From Pseudomonadota bacterium (GTDB taxonomy: Bacteria; Pseudomonadota; Alphaproteobacteria; Caulobacterales; Caulobacteraceae), in assembly GCA_023434015.1 (NCBI GenBank), contig JAEYTM010000110.1, positions 1 to 5,373 of the forward strand: a stretch of DNA of 5,373 nucleotides, written 5' to 3'. Numbering within the stretch: position 1 is the stretch's first letter; every line of letters begins with the position of its first letter. This document shows positions 1 to 5,373 of the stretch, in pieces. The position numbers were made by a program, and so were the translations under genes. The notes below the pieces were generated by a model. It saw only the letters and a program-made list of their open reading frames with translations, was not told the origin of the DNA and ran no database searches.

Positions 1-2
1 CG

Positions 3-116
3 CCAGAAGCGCCCGTCGCCGCCAAGGCGCCGGCCCGCGCCCCGGAGCTGGCGCCGCAGCCCGGCAGGAGCGCCGAGGCCGCTGGCCACCAGCGCACGGA
101 GGTCACCGTCTCCTGA
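3..116 (+). CDS. C-terminal tail of an unidentified protein (partial, cut by left edge)
   Basis: A reading frame enters from the left edge and ends with TGA at 114-116. The 37 visible residues are rich in alanine, proline and glutamate (for example PEAPVAAKAPARAPELAP) and finish in EVTVS, as a flexible tail would. Almost every codon has G or C in the third position, the pattern expected of a real gene in this genome, which favours this frame over the other open ones. No domain can be recognised from so short and low-complexity a stretch, so no function is proposed. The stop lies 66 bases before the next gene on the same strand, so joint transcription is possible. Being only a tail, it remains tentative. 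Confidence 0.5.
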   Translation, partial: PEAPVAAKAPARAPELAPQPGRSAEAAGHQRTEVTVS

Positions 117-182
117 GGCGGTTCGCCAGTCGGCCTATTCGGTCCTAAGCTTGTGCGTCGGCGCTGACGGAGGCCGATTCGC

Positions 183-737
183 ATGTCCGAAGCGCCGCAT
201 CAGCAGCTCGCTCGTGAGCTTCTCGGTTGCGCCTACGAGGACCTCACGCCGGTCCAGCGCAGCGTCATCGACCTGATCGCAACGGACGCGCCCACCGCGG
301 TCGATCCGAAGCTGAAGATCGACGAGCGCACGTTCGGCGCCCGGCTGGCTGACAATGTGGCGGCGATCGGCGGCTCCTGGGGGTTCATCGCCGCCTTCGG
401 CCTGGTCCTTGTGCTCTGGATGGGCTGGAACGCCTGGGCGATGGGTCGTCACTGGGCTTTCGACCCCTATCCGTTCATCTTCCTCAACCTGATGCTGTCG
501 ACCCTCGCCGCGATCCAGGCGCCGGTTATCATGATGAGCCAGAACCGCGCCGCCGCGCGCGATCGCCAGGCGGCGGAGCACGACTATCTGGTCAACCTGC
601 GGGCCGAGCTGGAGATCATGCTGCTGCACGACAAGCTGGACGCGCTGCGCGAGCAGGAGATGGTCGCGCTGGTGAAGCGGCAGAACGAGGCGATCCGCCT
701 GTTGAAGGCGCAGATCGCCAAGCTCGCAAAGTCTTAG
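183..737 (+). CDS. DUF1003 family membrane protein
   Basis: A complete 184-residue protein of the DUF1003 family, whose biochemical role is not known. The N-terminal ~60 residues are soluble. Two hydrophobic segments follow, at about 62-84 (through GFIAAFGLVLVLWMGWNAW) and about 96-118, so it should sit in the inner membrane. The family hallmark is plain: FDPYPFIFLNLMLSTLAAIQ at 93-112, then PVIMMSQNR (114-122) and the AEHDYLVNLRAELEI block (131-145). From about 130 to the end the protein is charged and helical (LHDKLDALREQEM), likely a cytoplasmic coiled coil. The ATG is supported by GGAGG at 169-173, nine bases upstream. Length is normal for the family. It ends tail-to-tail with the regulator remnant, the stop codons overlapping by 3 bases, and no obvious hairpin terminator lies between them. 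Family assignment is firm; function is open. Confidence 0.93.
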   Translation: MSEAPHQQLARELLGCAYEDLTPVQRSVIDLIATDAPTAVDPKLKIDERTFGARLADNVAAIGGSWGFIAAFGLVLVLWMGWNAWAMGRHWAFDPYPFIFLNLMLSTLAAIQAPVIMMSQNRAAARDRQAAEHDYLVNLRAELEIMLLHDKLDALREQEMVALVKRQNEAIRLLKAQIAKLAKS

Positions 738-1165
738 GTCCGCGCCGCCCGCCGCAGGGCCTGGGGCGGCTGGCCGAACGCCCGAAGGAAGGCGCGGCGC
801 ATCCGCTCCGGATCGCCGAAGCCCGCCGCCAGGGCGATCCCCTCAATGGGCTCCCGGCCCGCTTCGACGCGCAGGCGCGCGGTGTCCAGCCGCAGCCGTT
901 CAACGGCCCTGGCGGGCGTCAGGCCGGTTTCGGCTGCGAAGACCCGGGCGAAGTTGCGCGGGCTCATCGCCGCCCGGGCCGCCAGCCGCTCGACGGTCAG
1001 CGGTTCGGCCAGCCGTTCGCGGGCCCAGTCCATCAGGTGGGAGAAGCGGCCGTCGATCCCGCCGGTGTCGAGCAGGGCGGAGAACTGCGACTGGCCGCCC
1101 GGGCGCCGCTGGCGCACGACAAGCTGCTGGGCCGTGCGCCGGGCGACGACAGCTAGGTCGGCGCG
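734..1165 (-). pseudogene. GlxA-type AraC-family regulator remnant, DNA-binding part only
   Basis: This frame encodes the C-terminal DNA-binding half of a regulator of the GlxA type (a DJ-1/PfpI-like domain fused to an AraC domain, normally a little over 300 residues). Counting from the GTG at 1117, the linker hallmark RPGGQSQFSALL lies at 5-16, a first helix-turn-helix at about 40-60 (LTVERLAARAAMSPRNFARVF) and a second at about 90-113 (PIEGIALAAGFGDPERMRRAF), ending QPPQALRR. Family-like sequence continues in frame upstream of that GTG (DLAVVARRTAQQLVV, to about 1157-1165), so the GTG is not the original start. Further upstream the frame runs into the end of the 76-residue gene and resembles nothing. 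The whole N-terminal sensor domain, roughly 180 residues, is absent. I infer a 5' deletion and a nonfunctional remnant; a shortened, still translated DNA-binding protein from GTG 1117 is the alternative. The upstream boundary is approximate. Confidence 0.7.
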
Positions 1166-1173
1166 GCGCGCGT

Positions 1174-1404
1174 TCAGGGCTTGCGCCGCTGCTCGCTGTT
1201 TTCCTGGAAGTCCCGTTTGCCGTGCGTGTCGTGCGCATGGTGACGGTCGCGTTCGCCGCCGCCGCCGGAGACGTGGCTGAACGGCGTGTTGGTCGGCTCG
1301 CCGGGCGCCCGGGGATCGCGCTTTTCAGGTTGCGGTTTGGAACGGTCCTCGTGGCTCGCGCCCGGACCGCCCCAACGCGCGGTGTTGGGGTGTTTGTCCG
1401 GCAT
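1174..1404 (-). CDS. Small hydrophilic, histidine-rich protein of unknown function
   Basis: A 76-residue protein without recognised domain, membrane segment, signal peptide or cysteine. It is very hydrophilic and rich in Pro, Gly, Asp, Glu, Lys and Arg, so probably disordered. Visible elements are an N-terminal MPDKHPNTARWGGPG, a glycine run at 47-50, and a histidine cluster HHAHDTH at 55-61 that might bind a metal ion (speculation). Its ATG follows the stop of the 70-residue gene after a single base (TGA-C-ATG), so the two are almost certainly translated from one message; only a weak AGGA lies upstream, which fits translational coupling. The gene ends right where the regulator remnant begins, so its own tail could have been changed by the same rearrangement. 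That it is a real gene rests on the coupling and composition, not on a recognised family. Confidence 0.65.
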   Translation of the reverse strand: MPDKHPNTARWGGPGASHEDRSKPQPEKRDPRAPGEPTNTPFSHVSGGGGERDRHHAHDTHGKRDFQENSEQRRKP

Positions 1405-1405
1405 G

Positions 1406-1618
1406 TCAGCGGTCCTGCTGGTAGCCCTGATGATGGGTGTTCTGGTGGATGTCGCCCTGACGGCCCTGCTGCTTCAGATTCACGTCGGCGTCGCCGGGCT
1501 GGCTGGATTGCAGGCCGGTGACCTCGTCACGGCGCCCCTGGGTCGAGCCGCCGATGTCGGCCTTGTCGCTGGCGCGGGCGCGCTGGTCCTTCGGGATGGG
1601 GGGAGCTTTCGAAGCCAT
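1406..1618 (-). CDS. Small hydrophilic, glutamine-rich protein of unknown function
   Basis: A 70-residue protein, first of a two-gene unit. It contains no Cys, Trp or Phe, has 11 glutamines, and has no hydrophobic stretch, so it is soluble and probably disordered, reminiscent of hydrophilin-like stress proteins (an analogy, not a demonstrated relationship). It opens with MASKAPPIPKDQR; the middle reads LQSSQPGDADVNLKQQGRQG (36-55) and the C-terminus is QNTHHQGYQQDR. Small proteins with an APPIP-like start and a QPGD.DVNL.QQGR-like block seem familiar to me from other alphaproteobacteria, but I cannot verify this. The start is well supported: AAGGAGG (plus-strand positions 1625-1631) lies six bases before the ATG. 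A candidate stress promoter sits just upstream. The gap to the nadC stop is only 58 bases, so read-through from the NAD operon is also possible. Confidence 0.75.
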   Translation of the reverse strand: MASKAPPIPKDQRARASDKADIGGSTQGRRDEVTGLQSSQPGDADVNLKQQGRQGDIHQNTHHQGYQQDR

Positions 1619-1644
1619 GGTTCGCCTCCTTGTCTAGGGGAGGT

Positions 1645-1669
1645 GAACCCCGGCCGTCCGGGGTGGTTC
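1645..1669. repeat. Inverted repeat between nadC and the small gene pair
   Basis: ACCCCGG (1647-1653) and CCGGGGT (1658-1664) form a perfect 7-bp stem with a 4-base loop; the flanking GAACC (1645-1649) and GGTTC (1665-1669) are also inverted copies of each other. It begins 7 bases beyond the nadC stop codon. It could be a terminator-like hairpin for the NAD operon, but no run of T follows it on the minus strand, so simple intrinsic termination is not supported. It could equally be a repressor site or a by-product of the overlapping promoter motif. Confidence 0.45.
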
Positions 1670-1670
1670 C
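1646..1670 (-). promoter_or_regulatory. Candidate EcfG/sigma-T-type stress promoter for the small gene pair
   Basis: Read on the minus strand, GGAAC (1670-1666) is followed after 16 bases by GGTT (1649-1646). The general stress sigma factor of alphaproteobacteria (EcfG; SigT in Caulobacter) recognises GGAAC-N16/17-CGTT, so this matches at all but one position. It would start transcription near 1640, some 20 bases before the ATG at 1618 and just before the AAGGAGG. The placement fits well. The weak points are the mismatch in the -10 element and that the same bases form a palindrome, which could have another role. Confidence 0.42.
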
Positions 1671-1676
1671 TACGGT

Positions 1677-2522
1677 CTAGATCGCGTCGAGGCCGATATC
1701 GAGCACGGCCGCCGAGTGGGTGAGGGCGCCCACGCTGATCACATCGACCCCGGTTTCCGCCACCGGGCGGACGGTCTGCAGGCTGATACCCCCGGAGGCC
1801 TCGAGGATGGTCCGTCCGCCCGCACGCCGGACCGCCTCGCGCAGATCGTCCAGGCTGAAGTTGTCGAGCATGATGGTGTCGGGGCCTTCGGCCAGGGCCT
1901 CGTCCAGCTGGTCCAGGCCATCGACCTCGACCTCGACCTTCATCATGTGGCCGACGGCGGCGCGGGCCCGCCGCACCGCCTCGCCAACCGAGCCGCAGGC
2001 GGCGACGTGGTTGTCCTTGATCAGGATGGCGTCATCCAGGCCGAAGCGGTGGTTCACGCCGCCGCCGCAGCGGACGGCGTACTTCTCCAGGGCCCGCAGG
2101 CCGGGGGTGGTCTTGCGGGTGTCGACGATGCGCGCGTGCGTGCCGGCGACCGCGTCCACATAGGCCCGCGTCAGGGTGGCAACGCCAGACAGGCGGCCCA
2201 GCAGGTTGAGTCCGGTCCGCTCGGCGGAGAGCAGGGCGCGGGCGTTGGCTTCCACCCGGGCGAGATGGGCGCCGGCGGCGACGGCCTCGCCATCGGCCAT
2301 TCGCGCCTCGAACGTCGCCGTCGGGTCGAGCTCGGCCAGAGCCAGCCGGGCGCAGGCGAGGCCCGACACCACCCCGGCCTTGCGGGTGGCGAACACCGCC
2401 GTCAGCCGGGCGTCAGGCGCGATACAGGCCTGGGCGGTGACGTCGCCGGCGCGGCCCAGATCCTCGGCGAGCGCGGCGCGCACGACGGGGGCGATCAGCA
2501 GGTCAGGAAGCGGCGGAGTCAT
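1677..2522 (-). CDS. nadC: Nicotinate-nucleotide pyrophosphorylase (quinolinate phosphoribosyltransferase)
   Basis: A 281-residue cytoplasmic enzyme of usual family length. It joins quinolinate to PRPP with loss of CO2 and pyrophosphate, giving nicotinate mononucleotide, the entry of the de novo pathway into the common NAD route. The N-terminal open-face domain covers about 1-115 and includes ERTGLNLLGRLSG (101-113), whose Glu-Arg pair is conserved. The barrel domain carries the binding motifs DTRKTTPGLR (134-143), KYAVRCGGGVNHR (147-159), LIKDNH (167-172), VEVEV (196-200), LDNF (219-222), EASGGI (241-246) and VISVGALTHS (261-270). All substrate and phosphate-binding motifs expected are present. 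The ATG overlaps the end of nadB by four bases (ATGA), so translation is probably coupled. It is the last nad gene of the operon; the small gene pair begins 58 bases on. Confidence 0.97.
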   Translation of the reverse strand: MTPPLPDLLIAPVVRAALAEDLGRAGDVTAQACIAPDARLTAVFATRKAGVVSGLACARLALAELDPTATFEARMADGEAVAAGAHLARVEANARALLSAERTGLNLLGRLSGVATLTRAYVDAVAGTHARIVDTRKTTPGLRALEKYAVRCGGGVNHRFGLDDAILIKDNHVAACGSVGEAVRRARAAVGHMMKVEVEVDGLDQLDEALAEGPDTIMLDNFSLDDLREAVRRAGGRTILEASGGISLQTVRPVAETGVDVISVGALTHSAAVLDIGLDAI

Positions 2523-4048
2523 TCGGCGGCGTATCGCAAGGTGGGGGTGGGTCCGATCTGGCCGAGGGTGACGAAGGTGCGCGCAGGTTGGACCTGCCCC
2601 GTTGCGTCGCTGCGGAAGTGGCCTCCGCGGCTTTCCGTCCGGGCGAGGGCGCAGGCCGCCACCAGGCGGGCGGCGACCAGGGGCGCGCAGTCGCCCCAGG
2701 CCGTCTGCAGGGCGGCGATCTCGGCCAGAAGCCGCTGCAGGCCGGTTGCATCGCGGACCACGCCGGCGTCGCGGCTCATGGCGGCGCGGAGCGCCTGCAG
2801 CGCCGGATCGGGAAGCTCGCGCGTGACGATCGCCCGCACGTCAGCCGCAACGGCGGGCGGGGCGGGCAGGTCGCGGGCCGCCCGGCCGGCGCGGGCGCCG
2901 AACACCGCCGCCTCGAGCAGCGAATTGGAGGCCAGCCGATTGGCGCCGTGCACCCCGGTGGACGCGCATTCGCCGGCCGCGAACAGGCCGGGCAGGCTGC
3001 TGGCGCCGTCGGCGTCCGTGGCGATGCCGCCCATGTGGTAGTGGCAGGCGGGCGCCACCGGGATCGGCTGGGTCCGCGGATCGACGCCGCCGGACAGGCA
3101 GGCGGCGAACACCGCCGGGAATTCGTCGGGGAAGTGGGCGCCGACCGCTTCGCGGGCGGCCAGGAAGGCGCCACGGCCGGCCGCCAGCTCGGCATGGATG
3201 GCGCGGGCGACCACGTCCCGCGGCGCTAGCTCCGCCTCCGGGTGATATCGGGCCATGAACCGCTCACCGTCGGCGCCGGTCAGGACCGCGCCCTCGCCGC
3301 GGAGGGCCTCGGTCGCGAGCGGCGCGGGATCGCGGCCGATGTCGATCGCGGTCGGGTGGAACTGGACGAATTCGGGATCGGCGATGCGCGCCCCGGCCAG
3401 GGCCGCCAGGCCAAGTCCGTCGCCGACCAGTTCGGCCGGCGTGGTGGTGACCTTGTAGAGGCCGCCGATCCCGCCGGTCGCCATGACCACCGCGTGGGCG
3501 CGGATTTCCGTCAAGCCGCCCTTGCCGGCGGCGACCACGCCGTGCACCCGGCCGGTCTCGTCCTGCAGCAGGCCGCGCAGCCGCGCGCCCGTGCGAACCT
3601 CGATGTGCGGCGCGGCCAGCACGGCGGCGGTGACCGCCTCCATGATCGCCCGGCCGGCCTGATCGCCCTTCACCCGCGCTACGCGGGCGCGGCTGTGCGC
3701 CGCTTCCAGGCTCTGAGCGAATTCGCCCGCCGGCGTCCGGTCGAACGGCGCGCCCATGGCCGCCAGGGCGCGGACCGCGGCGGGCCCCTCCCGGGCCAGC
3801 AGCTGGGCCATGGCGACGTCCACCAGACCCGCGCCCGCGGCCACCGTGTCGGCGGCATGCAGTTGCGGGGTGTCGTCGGCGGACAGGGCGGCGGCCATGC
3901 CGCCCTGGGCCCAGGCCGACGAACAGCCATGGTTCAGCTCGGCGCCGGTCAGGAGCAGAACCTTCGCCGGCGCGCCCGCCAGGGCGGCGGTCAGTCCGGC
4001 CAGGCCCGCGCCGACGACGACCACGCCTTCATGGCGCAGCCGCTTCAT
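2519..4048 (-). CDS. nadB: L-aspartate oxidase
   Basis: A 509-residue FAD enzyme of the succinate dehydrogenase/fumarate reductase flavoprotein family. It oxidises L-aspartate to iminoaspartate, which is handed to quinolinate synthase; the usual electron acceptor is oxygen or fumarate. The FAD-binding start VVVVGAGLAGL is at 9-19, SSAWAQGGMAAAL at 43-55, the second dinucleotide-binding segment VVMATGGIGGLY at 187-198, the substrate-region motif FVQFHPT at 227-233, PRDVVARAI at 276-284, HYHMGGI at 336-342, and the FAD-contacting GLFAAGECASTGVHGANRLA at 354-373. R277, the histidines at 336/338 and R371 probably match the active-site residues of known enzymes. A helical C-terminal domain follows, with the conserved ARTESRGGHFRSD (469-481). 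The motif set separates it from true fumarate reductase. The ATG shares one base with the nadA stop (TGATG) and the end overlaps nadC. Nothing is missing. Confidence 0.96.
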   Translation of the reverse strand: MKRLRHEGVVVVGAGLAGLTAALAGAPAKVLLLTGAELNHGCSSAWAQGGMAAALSADDTPQLHAADTVAAGAGLVDVAMAQLLAREGPAAVRALAAMGAPFDRTPAGEFAQSLEAAHSRARVARVKGDQAGRAIMEAVTAAVLAAPHIEVRTGARLRGLLQDETGRVHGVVAAGKGGLTEIRAHAVVMATGGIGGLYKVTTTPAELVGDGLGLAALAGARIADPEFVQFHPTAIDIGRDPAPLATEALRGEGAVLTGADGERFMARYHPEAELAPRDVVARAIHAELAAGRGAFLAAREAVGAHFPDEFPAVFAACLSGGVDPRTQPIPVAPACHYHMGGIATDADGASSLPGLFAAGECASTGVHGANRLASNSLLEAAVFGARAGRAARDLPAPPAVAADVRAIVTRELPDPALQALRAAMSRDAGVVRDATGLQRLLAEIAALQTAWGDCAPLVAARLVAACALARTESRGGHFRSDATGQVQPARTFVTLGQIGPTPTLRYAAE

Positions 4049-5133
4049 CAGATGAGTTCCACGTCGACGTGGTGGGCGGCTTTCACCATGTCGTAGCGGG
4101 CCGGTGTCGCCGGCGGCGGCAGATCGACCATGCGCTGGACCGCCAGCCGCGCCCGTTCGGCGATCGCGGGATCGACGGTCACTTCATAACGGTCGTGCAG
4201 CAGGCACTCGTAGATGTTCTCGAGGCTGATCCGCTTCATGTGCGGGCACAAGTTGCAGGGGCGCAGGAACTCGGTGAACGGCGCATCGGCCGCGAGATTG
4301 TCGGCCATCGAGCACTCAGTGATCAGCACCACCTGCTTGGGCCGCCGGGTCACGACATAGTCGTTCATCGCCGCCGTCGAGCCGGCGAAGTCGCAGGCCT
4401 CGATCACTTCGGCCGGGCATTCCGGGTGCGCCAGCACCTCGGCGCCGGGATAGGCTTCGCGGACGGCGGCGATGTCGGCCGCCGAGAAGCGCTCGTGAAC
4501 CTCGCAGCGGCCCTGCCATGCGATGATGCCGACGGAGGTCTGACGCGCCACGTTGCGGGCCAGAAACTCGTCCGGGATCAGGATCACCCGATCGACGCCC
4601 CACTGGCGCGCGGCCTCCTCGACCACCTGCACGGCGTTGGCGCTGGTGCAGCAGATGTCGGTCTCCGCCTTCACGTCGGCGGTGGTGTTCACATAGGTGA
4701 CGACCGGCAGGCCCGGGTAGCGCTGCTTGATCAGCCGCACGTCCGCGCCGGTGATCGACGACGCCAGCGAGCAGCCGGCCCGCAGGTCGGGAATGAGGAT
4801 GGTCTTCTCGGGGCTGAGAATCTTCGAGGTCTCGGCCATGAAGTGTACGCCCGCCTGGACGATCACCCTGGCGTCGGATCGGGCGGCCTCCTTGGCCAGG
4901 CCCAGGCTGTCGCCGACATAGTCGCCGACGCCGTGGAAGATTTCCGGCGTCATGTAGTTGTGGGCCAGGATGACCGCGCCCTTTTCCCGCTTCAGGCGGT
5001 TGATCTCTGCGATCAGGGGAGCCTGGAGGCGCCATTCCATGGGGGTGACGTGCTGTTTCACCTTCTCCCACGCAGGCTGCGTGGCGGCCTCGACCTCGGG
5101 CGTGAAGGCGAACTGGAAACCGTCGGCGGCCAT
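4048..5133 (-). CDS. nadA: Quinolinate synthase (4Fe-4S enzyme)
   Basis: A 361-residue cytoplasmic enzyme that condenses iminoaspartate with dihydroxyacetone phosphate to quinolinate, using an oxygen-sensitive 4Fe-4S cluster. The triplicated fold is recognisable: first repeat with ILAHNYMTPEIF (55-66), GDSLGLAKEA (74-83) and VHFMAETSKILSPEK (96-110); second with YVNTTADVKAETDICCTSAN (147-166) and PDEFLARNV (187-195); third with AHPECPAEV (235-243), GSTAAMNDYV (251-260) and ITECSMADNL (271-280). The three cluster ligands are most likely C121 (LRAGCSLA), C210 (WQGRCEVH) and C296 (NLCPHMK), at the spacing expected; C293 is an extra nearby cysteine. The ATG has a perfect AAGGAGG (5139-5145) five bases upstream. 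First gene of the operon, so the twin palindromes upstream should control all three genes. About 35 residues precede the core, ordinary for proteobacterial forms. Confidence 0.97.
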   Translation of the reverse strand: MAADGFQFAFTPEVEAATQPAWEKVKQHVTPMEWRLQAPLIAEINRLKREKGAVILAHNYMTPEIFHGVGDYVGDSLGLAKEAARSDARVIVQAGVHFMAETSKILSPEKTILIPDLRAGCSLASSITGADVRLIKQRYPGLPVVTYVNTTADVKAETDICCTSANAVQVVEEAARQWGVDRVILIPDEFLARNVARQTSVGIIAWQGRCEVHERFSAADIAAVREAYPGAEVLAHPECPAEVIEACDFAGSTAAMNDYVVTRRPKQVVLITECSMADNLAADAPFTEFLRPCNLCPHMKRISLENIYECLLHDRYEVTVDPAIAERARLAVQRMVDLPPPATPARYDMVKAAHHVDVELI

Positions 5134-5144
5134 GGCGTCCTCCT

Positions 5145-5163
5145 TATGCTCAAAATGAGCATT
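5145..5163. promoter_or_regulatory. Operator palindrome A, abutting the nadA ribosome-binding site
   Basis: The plus strand reads TATGCTC, five bases AAAAT, then GAGCATT: two half-sites in inverted orientation, 18 of 19 bases fitting the pattern of palindrome B. Its last base is shared with the first A of the AAGGAGG of nadA. Two copies of one AT-rich palindrome in front of a biosynthetic operon, in an otherwise very GC-rich sequence, are what a dimeric repressor's sites look like. In several alphaproteobacteria nadABC is controlled by NadQ, so an NAD-responsive factor of that sort is the first candidate; this assignment is inferred. Bound here, a repressor would block elongation rather than initiation. 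Confidence 0.75.
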
Positions 5164-5210
5164 TCACCGGCCTTAAAAAGACGCCGGGGCGGTGACCCTG
5201 GCGCTCCAGA

Positions 5211-5229
5211 TATGCTCATTTAGAGCATA
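5211..5229. promoter_or_regulatory. Operator palindrome B, near the nadA promoter
   Basis: A perfect inverted repeat, TATGCTC-ATTTA-GAGCATA, with the same half-sites and the same five-base spacer as palindrome A. The centres of A and B are 66 bases apart, about six helical turns, so two dimers would lie on nearly the same face of the DNA and could cooperate. It sits just downstream of the candidate nadA promoter, where a bound protein would hinder RNA polymerase, and between nadA and the divergent frame at 5276, so it could affect both. Confidence 0.78.
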
Positions 5230-5241
5230 ACTGACGTAACA

Positions 5242-5269
5242 CATATAGCGCGCCCATCGTGACGCGCAA
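5242..5269 (-). promoter_or_regulatory. Candidate housekeeping promoter of the nadABC operon
   Basis: On the minus strand TTGCGC (5269-5264) and TATATG (5247-5242) are separated by 16 bases, a moderate match to a sigma-70 promoter (TTGACA/TATAAT). Transcription would begin near 5235, giving a leader of about 100 bases that contains palindrome B at its start and palindrome A at its end. The location is sensible, but the match is imperfect and other starts are possible. Confidence 0.33.
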
Positions 5270-5275
5270 GTTAAT

Positions 5276-5373
5276 ATGGACGGCGGCCCCTCCCGGCACG
5301 ATATGGGCGCGGGCGACGTTATCGATCCCAACGGCCTGACCGGCGAGCGCGAACCTGCGAGACGAAGAGGCGG
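5276..5373 (+). CDS. Start of an unidentified divergent protein (partial, cut by right edge)
   Basis: An ATG at 5276 opens a frame that stays open for 32 codons to the edge; an in-frame stop TAG at 5246-5248 means it cannot begin much earlier. The visible protein starts MDGGPSRHDMGAGDVIDP and goes on NGLTGEREPARR. The first 24 codons nearly all end in G or C, as genes here do, but the last few (CCT, AGA, CGA, AGA) do not. There is no good Shine-Dalgarno before this ATG or before the second in-frame ATG at 5303, so start and reality are uncertain. It is divergent to nadA, with palindrome B between them. I cannot recognise a family; in particular nothing visible shows it to be the NAD regulator. 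Confidence 0.4.
   Translation, partial: MDGGPSRHDMGAGDVIDPNGLTGEREPARRRG

Noticed and set aside
117..127. Small inverted repeat GGCG-GTT-CGCC just after the stop at 116, considered as a terminator
   Set aside because: Four base pairs with a three-base loop and no following T run are too little to support a terminator.
135..629. A long minus-strand open frame opposite the DUF1003 gene
   Set aside because: It is the antisense shadow of a certain protein-coding gene in GC-rich DNA; its translation is low-complexity Arg/Gly/His-rich and resembles nothing.
1866..1871. A single GAGCAT half-site inside nadC
   Set aside because: There is no partner half-site at the right spacing, so it is a chance match within coding sequence.
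1716..3041. A 441-codon plus-strand open frame opposite nadC and nadB
   Set aside because: It is antisense to two unmistakable enzymes; long antisense frames are expected at this GC content, and the translation has no recognisable domain.
5167..5187. A 5-bp stem (CCGGC/GCCGG) with a T-rich loop in the nadA leader, considered as an attenuator or riboswitch
   Set aside because: The stem is short, the T run lies in the loop rather than after the stem, and no competing structure or leader peptide was found.
4069..5223. A 384-codon plus-strand open frame opposite nadA
   Set aside because: It is the shadow of nadA, whose motifs are complete, and it even runs through the operator region.
5259..5339. 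A short GTG-started plus-strand frame near the right edge
   Set aside because: It is only 26 codons, has no ribosome-binding site, poor third-position G/C bias, and competes with the better frame at 5276.

Overview
The window looks like chromosomal DNA of a high-GC alphaproteobacterium, most likely of the Caulobacter/Phenylobacterium group. This is inferred from the strong G/C bias at third codon positions, the style of the proteins, and the nadA-nadB-nadC arrangement; genus and species cannot be read from the sequence alone.

The right two-thirds (about 1677-5133, minus strand) is a complete, tightly packed operon for de novo NAD synthesis: nadA (quinolinate synthase), nadB (L-aspartate oxidase) and nadC (quinolinate phosphoribosyltransferase). 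The three genes overlap by 1 and 4 bases. NadB oxidises L-aspartate to iminoaspartate, NadA condenses this with dihydroxyacetone phosphate to quinolinate, and NadC converts quinolinate to nicotinate mononucleotide. Upstream of nadA lie two near-identical 19-bp palindromes (TATGCTC-N5-GAGCATA), one touching the nadA Shine-Dalgarno sequence and one about 66 bp further out. They are the clearest regulatory signal in the window and probably bind an NAD-responsive repressor. A divergent reading frame starts at 5276 and runs off the right edge.

The middle (about 1174-1676, minus strand) holds two very small, hydrophilic, probably disordered proteins of 70 and 76 residues, one base apart. Before them is an excellent Shine-Dalgarno and a candidate general-stress (EcfG/sigma-T type) promoter, which coincides with a palindrome just after nadC.

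The left part holds the tail of an unidentified plus-strand gene (ends at 116), a complete DUF1003 membrane protein (183-737, plus), and, convergent with it, the C-terminal part of a GlxA/AraC-type regulator (734 to about 1165, minus). The regulator has lost its N-terminal DJ-1/PfpI-like domain; its reading frame meets the end of the 76-residue gene, which suggests an old deletion. No RNA gene, insertion sequence, CRISPR array or phage signal was seen. No wholly new multi-gene system is evident; the best leads are the twin operator, the small gene pair with its possible stress promoter, and the regulator remnant.
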